A stretch of DNA of 64,000 nt, from the NCBI GenBank assembly GCA_014218235.1, contig CM024761.1, forward strand, positions 86,615,968 to 86,679,967, read 5' to 3'. A model generated the notes under the pieces. It made no database searches, was not told the origin of the DNA, and saw only the letters and a program-made list of their open reading frames with translations. This stretch comes from Colocasia esculenta. Lineage: Eukaryota; Streptophyta; Magnoliopsida; Alismatales; Araceae. The position numbers and the translations under genes are program-made. Shown in pieces: positions 1-9,702 of the stretch. Position 1 is the first letter of the stretch. Each line of letters starts with the position of its first letter.

Positions 1-752
1 GGGAAAGGTTTCTCCTGCAGTGGGGACAAAGGAAGGCCGTCTCCTCTATCCCGAGATGAGATGGTGGGAATCCATGGCGGTCACGAAGATTTCGCTCTCC
101 AGCGGCACCCAGTGGCCAAAAAAGGGTTGCAGATGGAGTTGCGTGCGGGTGATGAACAAGACTTGGTAGTAAGTAGGGCATGTTTAGGCCCCCATCCCCA
201 TGGGTTAGGCGTTGGCTTTTTGTCCCACACTAGCCTAACAAGCTTTCATGACTCAATTGCTTCTTTAATCAGTTCACATATTGGAATTGCATCCCCACCT
301 TTCTGCAGACTGAATTGTTGCAGGAATGTTTCACAAAATCCACCCAGAATCTAATAAACAATTTGAGGCACCGTCTCCCACGTTCTCACGGTCGCCGTCA
401 GTCTCAATCCAAACCTAACGTGGGGAGGAAGAAGCAGGCTGCAAGTAAGAAATTAATGGCTCGATCGATCTCTGGTATGCGTGGAACGCAACTCCAGTCA
501 GTATTCAACGTACACTTGAAGAGTATGCAGACCAACACCAACCGTGAGTGCTCATGGATTCGAATTTTCAAGGCCGTCCCCCTCCCATGCACCCATTTAG
601 AATTTATTTCCAGACCCATATTCTTTGTGAGAAAAGTAATTATGAGCATTAATTACTCTTTACTATGCATGCCAAACAAGCTGCATACTCATATGTATGA
701 TCGACATGTAGGACACAAAATGATGTTCAAATCAATGGCCATATGTATATGA
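1..752 (+). CDS. possible 3' part of a spliced, unrecognised host gene
   Basis: Seen: the frame starting at base 1 is open and reaches a consensus donor GTAAGT at 169-174. A pyrimidine-rich acceptor (CTTTCTGCAG) ends at 308. Removing the 140-bp interval 169-308 keeps the same frame open to a stop just before 753. The second part is basic, with RKKQ and SKK clusters, and another donor-like GTGAGT lies at 544-549, so the coding part may end earlier. An AATAAA at 353-358 falls inside this stretch. I recognise no domain, and the 5' end lies outside the window. Alternatives are a chance open frame or a non-coding 3' region. Transcript evidence would settle it; from sequence alone this is weak. Confidence 0.25.
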
Positions 753-1634
753 TGCACTTATAGCGGACGCCAGGTTTTCCCATTACCAAACTGCATGCAG
801 CTACCTAGCTACTTTGCTGTAAATATTGTGTGTCCCAAGTGTATGTTTGTGATTTTTATTTGACTACTCAGGGAGGTATCAGGTTATGTTGAAGGCATAT
901 CCTCGAACATTCACTAATGAAATTATAACACTAAATGTGCAAGTGTATGTACGTCAACATTATGGCAAGCATTCAACTTCGTCTTAATATCTAGGACCCA
1001 ATTTCGACACTCCATCTCCACATGCCTGATCACTCCTTCTCAAGCAAAGACTACCCAACAACCGGCGGCAGCGGCACGGCCAACAGCCGTCTCGAAGACG
1101 GGTTTTTTAAACTCTCCCCACTCTCTCTGTCTGACAAAGTCATCGAGTCATTTGACTAGCTAGACATAGCTTGTTAAACAAACTTATATTATTTCCTTAC
1201 GTGCCCTCTACATATATATCTTATCATCGGTGGGTTAGCCATGCAAGCACACTACTTTGCATGAGGCATGCACGAATCATCGCAGATGTTTCTTCCTCGC
1301 ACACCTCACCGCCAACCAAGCTGCGCTGCCTCCGCCACGTGCTTCCAGCATGGCGCGCGACGGCGTGAACCGCTGCGCCCAGACTCTTATTATCCTCTTA
1401 CTTAGTCAATGTGTAATTCCCCTACTTCACGGCTCAAAAGAATTTAGTGCCCCCATGCTCGATGCTTCGCTATATATATCGACAAGCCAACCTAACAGAC
1501 CACTGCAACTCGGGAATCCAGGCCAGCAATCCCTCTGGTAAAACCTTGGACGAGGGCAACAACCAGCTGCACTGCTGCTGAGCCGCACACATATACACAG
1601 TCTCCTTCCACTTTGCATCCTCCCATTCCCCGTC
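753..1634 (+). promoter_or_regulatory. upstream region and 5' UTR of the PIP-like peptide gene
   Basis: No coding region is seen in this stretch. A TATA box (TATATATA) sits at 1471-1478, which would put transcription start near 1505 and give a 5' UTR of roughly 130 bases. Two W-box cores (TTGACT) lie at 860-865 and 1152-1157. W-boxes bind WRKY factors and are common upstream of defence-induced genes, which fits a PAMP-induced peptide; that link is inference. Confidence 0.5.
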
Positions 1635-1928
1635 ATGCACTTGTCCCGATTGAGGAGTGATATGCGCGCCGGGATCTTATTGCTCGTCATGGTGATCGGT
1701 TCCTCCTTGTTGATGGCCGCCACGGCAGCTCGGCCTCTCGGCGGCGCCCCGGGAGGGCTGCCGGACGACGTGAGGACGATGTGGCGCCTTGGGGCTGTGA
1801 ATAGAGAAGGACCCAGCCCGAGCGGTCCAGGCCATACTTTCAAGACGGTCGGGGTTCTGGGAGGGTCCAATGACTCCGTCAGCACCCACGGCGGCGTCAC
1901 AAGGCCAGACAAGGACACTCGAAATTGA
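1635..1928 (+). CDS. PIP/PIPL-type secreted signalling peptide precursor
   Basis: A 97-residue pre-propeptide encoded by one exon. Residues 10-33 form a hydrophobic signal peptide (MRAGILLLVMVIGSSLL...) with a likely cut after ATAA, before RPLGG. A variable Gly/Pro/Asp-rich stretch follows, then near residues 55-70 the conserved block VNREGPSPSGPGHTFK. Its core GPSPSGPGH matches the GPSxxGxGH signature of plant PAMP-induced secreted peptides; the usual Ser before GPS is Glu here. In this family the C-terminal block is cut out, hydroxylated on proline and sensed outside the cell by the receptor kinase RLK7 to amplify immunity, and related PIPL peptides act in root and stress responses. About 27 residues follow the motif, whereas many members end close to it. 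A second in-frame ATG at 1662 would also give a full signal peptide. The ORF is GC-rich against AT-rich flanks. IDA-like and CEP peptides are alternatives but their core motifs are absent. Confidence 0.85.
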   Translation: MHLSRLRSDMRAGILLLVMVIGSSLLMAATAARPLGGAPGGLPDDVRTMWRLGAVNREGPSPSGPGHTFKTVGVLGGSNDSVSTHGGVTRPDKDTRN

Positions 1929-3316
1929 TCAAGAACGCTGTTGATGACCGGCGCTACAGCGACGTCGTGCCAGACATGACTCGCCTATATGTATATTATA
2001 GGCTAGTGCGGGAGTCGAGTGGAGATTAAGACAGAAAAACCTATATCAGCAGCAGTGCGGTCGTGCATGCAGTGTTTTACCTAGGATAATTTGTAAACAT
2101 GTTATATATGGAGTATTCTTTCAGCACTATGTACTTTCCTGCAGATATAGATATATATATAACCTGACCTTCAGGCTTTGTGTTTTCTTGCTTTAATTCT
2201 TGCCATATTTCGAGAGGATCCAATGTGTGTAACTAATTAAGATCAGCTGTCCCTTGGAAATAGTTGTAAGAGATGTAAATTTTTAAAAGAATAATCATGC
2301 TCACCTGTATTATATTAGCTCTGTTAATTTGGAAATAGTTCTTTTTCGGTACCTTGGATCTTTACCAATCATGCTGGCATATTCCCTTCATTACTTCTGT
2401 GCGTCTCTTTGTCGACTTTTTCAGTCTTTAGAGGGGATCAAAGCAAAAGAAGTAGCGAACAGGATTTAAAAACTTAAAGGTGCTGATAAATCAGTCCACA
2501 TCGTGTTTTAGTAAGTTGTTAGTGGGGATATCGATGGAATGTTGCTTGATCCTAGTTCGAGAGGACCTGATCTAAGACCATGTTGATGTATCATATCTTG
2601 GTTCTAATTTACACTAGATTGGGCAACATTTCAGAGCAATCCACGAGAAAATTAAATGGCCCAATCAAGTTCAATTGCATCATTTTTTTATGCCTTCATT
2701 TGACTGATGTAATTAAACCCAAGTCAAAGATAGCCAACTTGAAACTCGTCTTGGTGTTTAAAACATTTTAAAACGGCAAGTACTATGTAGATGGGGGAAT
2801 CCAGACTCCAAAAGGACGCACCTACTGCTCTTTGGGCTGAGGTGGGTGTCTTTTAGTGGGGGGCTTGATGCATTGCTGAAAATTAAATCTTGCGTGCGTG
2901 TGTGCGTGTCCGTGTCTGCCTGGCCACGTGTGTACTATATCAATGTTATCCAACCTTTAACTTAGATCCTTCTTTTGAGCTGTACTAGATCGAATCCATA
3001 GGTGATCAAAACTTTGTTCAAGTCAAATATAAGATAGCAAGATGACTAGGCAATTACAAACATGCATCATGGGAGACCGTTTGTTGTTGGCCTGTTATGG
3101 AGACATGTCGAGTGTTACTTGTTGCGGCCCGTTTCTCTGGCATTTATAGCCTCTATATATTGAGTGCGTATCCGTGAACTTGGTCGTCCCACAAAGAAAG
3201 AGATACCAGCTACCGTCCATGGACATCCAATGAAATTACAACATCAAATCCTCAACTTTGTTATCTATCAATCCGAAGAAATAAGCATTGTAGTAGAGTA
3301 CAGATTCTCTGCATAT
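1929..3316. other. intergenic, no gene seen
   Basis: AT-rich sequence downstream of the peptide gene; its first 200-300 bases probably hold that gene's 3' UTR. No long open frame, RNA gene or repeat with clear ends was found. Short GT-rich runs occur near 2896-2935. Confidence 0.5.
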
Positions 3317-3325
3317 ATAGCTGAT

Positions 3326-3713
3326 GAGAAAGACTTACTGCACTTGAGAAAGTACAGTAAGTGCAATCCACGTAGGATTGCAGCCCATATTGTGGAGTCT
3401 TGTTGGGCGCCATGTGGTTTTTTTTTTTTTTTAATTTAGTCTTTTTATTTTGGAGCCCAACTTTTTTATTTTGGAGCCTAACTTTCTATTTTGGAGCCTA
3501 CCTTACCTTCTGTTTTGGAGCCCAACTTTTTTTTAAGCTCCAAAATAGAAAGTTAGGTTCTAAAATAAAAAAGTTGGGCTCCAAAATAGAAGGGTTGGGC
3601 TCTAAAATAGAAAGGCTAAAAAAAAACACGTGGCGCCTAACAAGGTGCCACATGGATTGCAATCTTACGTGGATTGCACTTACTACACTTCTCAAGTGCA
3701 GTAAGTCTTTCTC
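3326..3713. mobile_element. Mutator-type MITE, full-length fold-back, 9-bp TSD
   Basis: A 388-bp element whose two halves are near-complete inverted copies. The ends read GAGAAAGACTTACTGCACTT, and the right end is its complement. It is flanked by identical 9-bp copies ATAGCTGAT (3317-3325 and 3714-3722); a 9-bp duplication is the mark of Mutator-like transposases. The inner arms consist of repeated 20-bp-like units (TTTTGGAGCCCAAC variants) that reappear inverted in the other arm, so the transcript would fold into a hairpin of about 190 bp. There is no coding capacity; it would be moved in trans by a Mutator-like transposase. Confidence 0.95.
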
Positions 3714-3722
3714 ATAGCTGAT

Positions 3723-4640
3723 ATAGTCAGTCTGATCTCCTTGAATCTTGCGGCGGAGATGACCACCGATGGCCTGAGTTCAATCCTCATACGGCCGAGA
3801 TAAGGGGAGGAAACAAGCGTTCTGCCGATCTCCAATGTCACTTCTACCTGTAACATAGTCAATCCTAGAAACTAGGAAGGGAGTTCCAAGATCGACTCTC
3901 TAATAGTAAAATCAACAATCGAAAAGAGTTGGGTCTCAGAGAAGAGATTGGTGTAGAGAAAGAATTGTCAGCTAAATTGTCTAGTTGGCACTTGATCTAC
4001 TTGGCCTTTATTTACGATTATTGATCTTTTTTTAAAAGGTGGTCTTGTGGTGAAGAGGAATTTGGGTTCCGATGTGGAATTAAGTTCTCTCTTGAAACGG
4101 CCCCTTCTCCTCGTCTTCACTTTTGCTCTAGTGGACTGAGCTAGGTCGGGTCTATTCAGATTGATGGACATGGTTTAGGGATCCTATCAATATCTAATCC
4201 ACTTTAGGATTTCACTGGTAACCAAAAATAATTGGACCCCAACTCCGATTTGTTTTGGATTTTCCAAGACTCGATTGTGAAGTTTTTCAATAATGAATTT
4301 GGATTCGAGTTTTATGGCACTTGAACCCGACCTATTGAGGCCATCACATGAAACCATTGGAGAAATATCAAATTTTTGTTCGATGTACTTTAAACCAGAG
4401 ATACAAACTTGCAGTACTCGACCTCCACAGGAGATGGTGTTGCACATGATCATCTCTCTATATTTAAGTATCTTGTCAGTGTATTCATATGTTGTTCAAC
4501 TCACACACTTGAAGGTAGAAAGTTGTTGTCCATAGAGATATATATCCTGATGCATTGTCTAGAGATTGAACCTTATGTTGAGTAAGTTATCAACTCATAT
4601 TTCGTCATGTACATAAGTTATTTGTCATTTTAAGCTAGTG
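3723..4640. other. intergenic, no gene seen
   Basis: No supported gene. Short open frames on both strands lack recognisable motifs. The stretch runs from the MITE's right target duplication into the CACTA-like relic. Confidence 0.4.
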
Positions 4641-6124
4641 TTGCATTCATATTGCAGATAATTTCATGAAGAATTAGTCCAAAGACATCCACCTCCCACT
4701 GATGTAGAATTGAAAAGGAACAAAAGAAATCTTTTATCAAATGGCTAAACCATCGAGTAACTGCATTATCATTTAATTTTCTTGAGATAATTATCCATTT
4801 TTTAACTAGTCTAATTTAAATGTAGGTTGAACATGGTCTTATTACTGATGATAGAGTTTAGCAGATAAGTTATGGGCCCTCGAAAGTTATAAGTTCCTAT
4901 CCAGAATTTATTGTGAATGGATATAGATTTAACACAACAGATTATGGATGAAATAAGTCTATGATGAACTACAACGTATGTGTTAAGGGAAGTATATAAC
5001 ATGAAAATGAATAGGACTCTAATGATATTCTTAAGGAAGTCTTAGAATTGCAATATTTAGGACAAGACTATCATGTATTCTTATTTAGTGTCATTAGTTT
5101 GATTCTAATTCTGTTCCAAATAACACAACATATGAGATTTTCGATGTCAAATATAAGTCAAAATTGAATACATATAATCCATTCATTTGGCTGCACAATC
5201 CTAGCAGATGTATTATTCAAGTTATTCATCACCCAAAAATAAAGACTAGTGGGCAATTTATAGAGTTAAAAGCATGATTTTTGCCCAATTATGAGTTGGA
5301 TCGACTGATGCTATGTCAGAGGATGCCATGTTGAAATCTTTCGATCATATTAGGATGATGTTGTAGACTTGGATGCTTCTATCAAATAAGTTATGGGCTC
5401 TCGAAAGTTGTAAGTTCCTATCCAGAATTTATTGTGAATGGATATAGATTTCACACAACAGATTATGGACGAAATACATCTATGATGAACTACGATGTAT
5501 GTGTTAAGAGAAGTACGTACCATGAAATTGAATAGGACTCTAATGATATTCTTGAGGAAGTCATAGAATTGCAATATTTAGAACAAGAATATCATGTATT
5601 CTTATTTAAGTGTCATTGATTTGATCATAATACTGTTCCAAATGACACAACATATGAGATTGTCGATGTCAAATATAAGTCCAAGTTGAATACATATAAT
5701 CCATTCATTTAGCTGCACAATTCTAGCAGATGTATTATTCAAGTTATTCATCACCCAAGAATAAAGACTAGTGGGCAATTTACATAGTTAAAAGCATGAT
5801 GTTTGTCCAATTATGAGTTGGATCGACTAATGCTATGTCATAGGATGACATGTCGAAATGTTTCGATCAGATTAGGACGACGCTGTAGACTTGGATGCTT
5901 CCATATATTTTTCTTTTGGATGCGTCTGATGACCCACTTTCATCACACACAGAGAATGAACTGGAAGAAGTCAATCCAACTGAGCTAAATGAAGGTATTG
6001 TAGGGGAGAAGGAGTCCTCTGAGAATGAAGAGTGTACTAGTGATGAAGATGGAGAGGACGACGAATATGAGACTGAGTTAGACATAATTTTAGTATGTGA
6101 AGAGGAAATACATATTATTTGATT
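4640..6124 (+). pseudogene. CACTA (En/Spm) transposon gene relic, DUF4216-like region and acidic tail
   Basis: The plus strand reads in broken frames as the C-terminal part of a plant CACTA transposon protein. There is a EELVQRHPPP-like stretch near 4670, then SYPEFIVNGYRF, a DILKEVLELQY segment, and TYEIFDVKYKSKLNTYNPF, the layout of the DUF4216 domain usually next to TNP2-type transposases. After it, 5895-6122 is open and encodes an acidic tail (DSD/EDDE-rich), also typical of the end of these proteins. Many stops and frame breaks show it is dead. I found no CACTA terminal inverted repeats, so element ends are unknown. The assignment rests on pattern recognition, not on a search. Confidence 0.75.
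4867..5906 (+). repeat. 521-bp tandem duplication inside the CACTA relic
   Basis: The segment starting AAGTTATGGG at 4867 recurs at 5388 with the same order of landmarks, so the unit is 521 bp. The two copies differ by scattered substitutions and small length changes, meaning that the duplication is not recent. Each unit covers the DUF4216-like region. Confidence 0.9.
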
Positions 6125-6264
6125 ATTTTGTGAGAATTTTACATGCTTTCATATTTTACAATGAATGTTGTAAATTTTACTAACAATCTTGTGAACTAAT
6201 ATGTATTAATTTAATTCTTCTCAATAAAAGATGCTTGTAATGGGAGTGGTACTAGAGATGGCGA

Positions 6265-6277
6265 GGGGGGGGGGGGG
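6265..6277. repeat. poly(G) run, 13 bases
   Basis: A run of 13 G residues directly abuts the TGTTGTTG start of the LTR-like relic. Such runs are prone to length error in assemblies. Confidence 0.9.
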
Positions 6278-8130
6278 TGTTGTTGAACCACTCTTATATT
6301 TTATCCACTTGTTTTGGTGATAACAAAAACTCATGGTCATCATAAAACACATAAATATATTTAATGATATTTTTTCTATCATAATCATCACAAAATATCT
6401 ATTGTAATAAAGATTTGATCTTCAACTGGTCACAAGTCGATGTTAGACTTCGAACGGTGAAGGTTTCTGGTCGTGAGTCGAAGTTAGACTTTGATTGGTG
6501 AAGGTTTGGTAATTCACATCATGTTAAGTGGACGTGTTTCTTGTTCTGATTGGTGTGTTCTGATTATTGAAGAAAGCGTCTATCGATTGGTGACCAAATT
6601 TCATACCGATTACTGTTTTCTTCTGATTGGTTACCAAGTGTTGTTCCAATTGATGTTCAGATGTTCCAATTATTGAAGAAAATATCTATTTCCTTCTGAT
6701 TATTGAACAATTGACTTAAAATATTTTGATTGGTGTTGTTTTCGTTCCAATTGCTGAACACTAGCCTTATTTACATTCCGATTAATGTTAAAATACAAAG
6801 AGTTCAATACTTATATTCTGCATCGTATAATGAACACTTAAGTTATATTGTATTAAATGGTGTTATAATGCTTACAATTGGTGAACAATTTAAGTTAAAT
6901 ACATCGATTGGTTATATCTTGAGTTTGAATATTGCCCCATTAACTGTCTTGGCTCCCAATTAAATTTCAAATGTACTTCAGCTCTTTAACTTATTATTTC
7001 TCTAACTGAAGCTACCTTTTTAAAGGTCTCAAGGACTCATTTTTTCAGCTATGATAGAAAGGCATCTACCTAGTATAGCAGGTTGTCTGCAAGAAATGTT
7101 GACTTCTACATAAGAGGTATGGGTGTTGACTGACACATGACCTATCTTACCTAATATTGTTCTTTGTGCCTAGAGAAATTTAGTACTCTCATGAAGCAAA
7201 ATGTTAGACAAGCTAAGAGGGCCTAAGACCTTGGAATCATGCACCAGTTGGAAGACTCCCATCTATTCCAAGGAGCCAGAATAGGCACAAGAAAACATTT
7301 ATTAGACTCAGAAGAATGAGAGCATAAGAAGAAGAGGAAGAGCTCCAATAATGGTTATCTCCTCAACAATCCTCTTCAGCTGCTCCATAAAAGGATGAAG
7401 TCTTTGAAGATATGAAATAATGAAGGTTAACAGAGTCACGATCAAGCAAGTGAAAGCACCCAAGAGAAATCTTCTTAAAGCATTCAAGCGATCAAGCCTT
7501 ATCCTCTTTTGTCTCTCTGTGTGTGTATTTGTAAATCTGTGAGAGAGAAGCCTGAGAGTCTTGTGTTCATCTTGTAAACCTCTTAGCTCTCAGGTTTCTG
7601 TTGGAGATCAAGTATCCAAGTTCCTATTTCTAGAACATGAACTCCACAGCTTGTTCTTTCTTATCTAAAGAAGAGCTAGGTTGTACCTTTTCATTTGAAG
7701 AAAAGGCTTGTTGTTCAAGTGTTCCCCTTAGGTAGAAGGGAAGACCATCTTGTGTCGGGTATTAGGACTAGCTGTAATCTATACCAGTGTTTCCCTTGTG
7801 TTAAGGGAAGAACCACGCTGGGGTTTATTTCAGTATAGGTTTGCTTCTGAACCTATAGGCATTGTATATCATTGGAGAGATTTTACCTTAGTTCGTGAAA
7901 TTCCAAAATTTGCTTGGGAACTAGACGTAGGTCTTCTATTGAAAAGTACCAAACTAGGATACATTTCTTGTGTTCATTATGTGTCATTGCTTTCGCACAT
8001 TTAACATTCATTGCATATGAGTTTATTCACTAATCAAAGTTTCAAGTGGTTAATTGTATTTTTAGATTTCTGTATCTACCTATTCACCCTCCCCTCTAGG
8101 TGATTGTCGCTTGCTGTCGTTGGAAAATAG
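6278..8130 (+). mobile_element. LTR-like relic, probably a solo or truncated Copia LTR
   Basis: It starts TGTTGTTGAACC followed closely by TTTTGGTGATAACAAAAA, a start typical of Sirevirus/Copia LTRs, and ends near TATTCACCCTCCCCTCTAGG, a common motif at the 3' end of such LTRs. A non-coding stretch about 1.8 kb long lies between. From 6420 to 6800 there is a cluster of short related words (GATTGGTGAA, CCGATTA, CCAATTG). No primer binding site, internal region or target duplication was found, so the right boundary is approximate. Confidence 0.4.
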
Positions 8131-8432
8131 GCTTCGCTTTCTCCTCTTCGGCATTTGCTCGGAGCTGAGGTATATTTACTTAAATCTTTATCTATATATG
8201 TATATTAATTGTATATCCACTAACGTGATTTATTTATTATAGTGTCTATTGGATAAGGAGTCTCCTCTGAGTTAGGAACATGTTTGTCTATTTAACTTTC
8301 TAGGTAAATATTTTTTTTAATGGAGTAAATAGTTATGACATTTGATTCTTAAAAGCCCGAGTACCCTTGAAGTAGCTGCTTAGAGCTTGAGAGCCTCTGT
8401 AGCAGTTGTGCGCTATCATTGCCCTCACCCTC
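8131..8432. other. flank of element F with exon-like pieces
   Basis: AT-rich spacers alternate with short GC-richer pieces bounded by splice-like dinucleotides (for example TTATTATAG before 8242 and CTTTCTAGGTAA near 8300). Element F interrupts this stretch, and it continues at 20486. It may be part of an old gene or transposon gene; I recognise no protein. Confidence 0.2.
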
Positions 8433-9702
8433 TATGGACGTCTCGTTTCGCCTCTGTTGTCGTGGCCGATGTGTGTGGCCCTCCTCGGCGGTGGTTCACG
8501 AACGTGCCGCTCCCTCGTTGGCGATGAAGGACATGCCGGTTGACCTCGTTGGCTCCCCGTTTGACTGAGTTGACTGTGGAGAAACAAAAGGAACCGGTGA
8601 AGTATGGGAGATTTTTGCGATCGCCAGGGCCTTACCTGTGCCAAAGGGGTTGCTGTGATCACGTCGGTGCAATAGCCTCGCGTTGCGGGTGATGGTGGGA
8701 CCTCAACTTCTTCTCCTTCAGCCGGCCAAAGGAGGAGAGCTCCGCGGTCTTCTATAGATCGTTCCTGCCACAGTAAGACACTCTATAAGACTCTAAGAAG
8801 TATAGCAAATGCTCAAAACAAAACAATACAGGCCCAAAAGGAGAGTCCTGTACCGGTTGAGGACTTGAGAAGAGGGTGGCCAAGTGTTATGACCACCCTT
8901 CTTCCCTCCGTTTTGGTTGGGAAACCCCTTTCTAGGTATGTAGGAAGGTGGCCTACGTGCCTAGAGTGTGTGTGAACATGGGTGTAACATGCAACTAGTA
9001 AGAGAGAAAAGGAAGAGGAGAGGAGAGGGGGGAGTTGATCCTCGTGGTTGATGATGCTAGCTCCCTTGCAGAGGCTCCTTCAGCTCCAAAGCAGCCTTCT
9101 TGGACGTCCCAAGTATTGAGAGGAAGAAGAAGATGAGTAGTGGAAAGTTGGGTGCAACTTTCTCTCTCCTCTCTCAAAGCATGAGCATATGGATGTCCAG
9201 CCTCTCCCCCCTTGCTTATAGGACCCTAGAGACTGTTATATAGACAGTGGGGTCAGAGTTCAGAGGCCTTGGATGCTCAAGTGTGAAGAAACACACTTGT
9301 ACACTTGACAATCCTTGGAAAAATGCTCCAACCAATGGGTATAGGCCACATAGGATTTTTACTGGGTCAAGGGGGTGCCAAGGTGGCCCAAATGCTCATT
9401 TGGAACGGTCCCATGCGGTGCATGGGCGAGAGAAAGGCGCTAGTGGGCTATATTCTCGAGGTAGTTGCGCAGACCAAGTAAACGATATTGACGTCAAGGG
9501 ATCAGGCCGCCAACCGCATGCAGACGTCCAGGGATGTGGACATCTGTCTAGGTCAGCGTCAAGGGGGTTTGCCGCCAACCAGTAGTCGGCGGCCATCGAT
9601 GCTGCCATCTACATGGTATCCGAGGCTGGTCAACAAATGGTCAAACGAGGCTTAATGGGCCAAAAGAGCCTTGCGGGAGATGGGCCAAATCGCGCGTCTA
9701 CA
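8433..9702 (-). repeat. element F 3' LTR (left)
   Basis: Copy of 19237-20485 with many single-base length differences. On the minus strand it starts TGTAGACGCG. The part at 9480-9610, near its 5' end on the minus strand, has a cluster of GACGTC, GGACGTCC-like and GCCGCC words. Confidence 0.92.

Noticed and set aside
1087..1101. Perfect short hairpin (CCGTCT-CGA-AGACGG) followed by a T run, like a bacterial terminator
   Set aside because: This is plant nuclear DNA, where such terminators do not apply.
1427..1918. 163-codon open frame antisense to the peptide gene
   Set aside because: It mirrors a GC-rich coding exon, and the sense strand has signal peptide, motif and TATA box.
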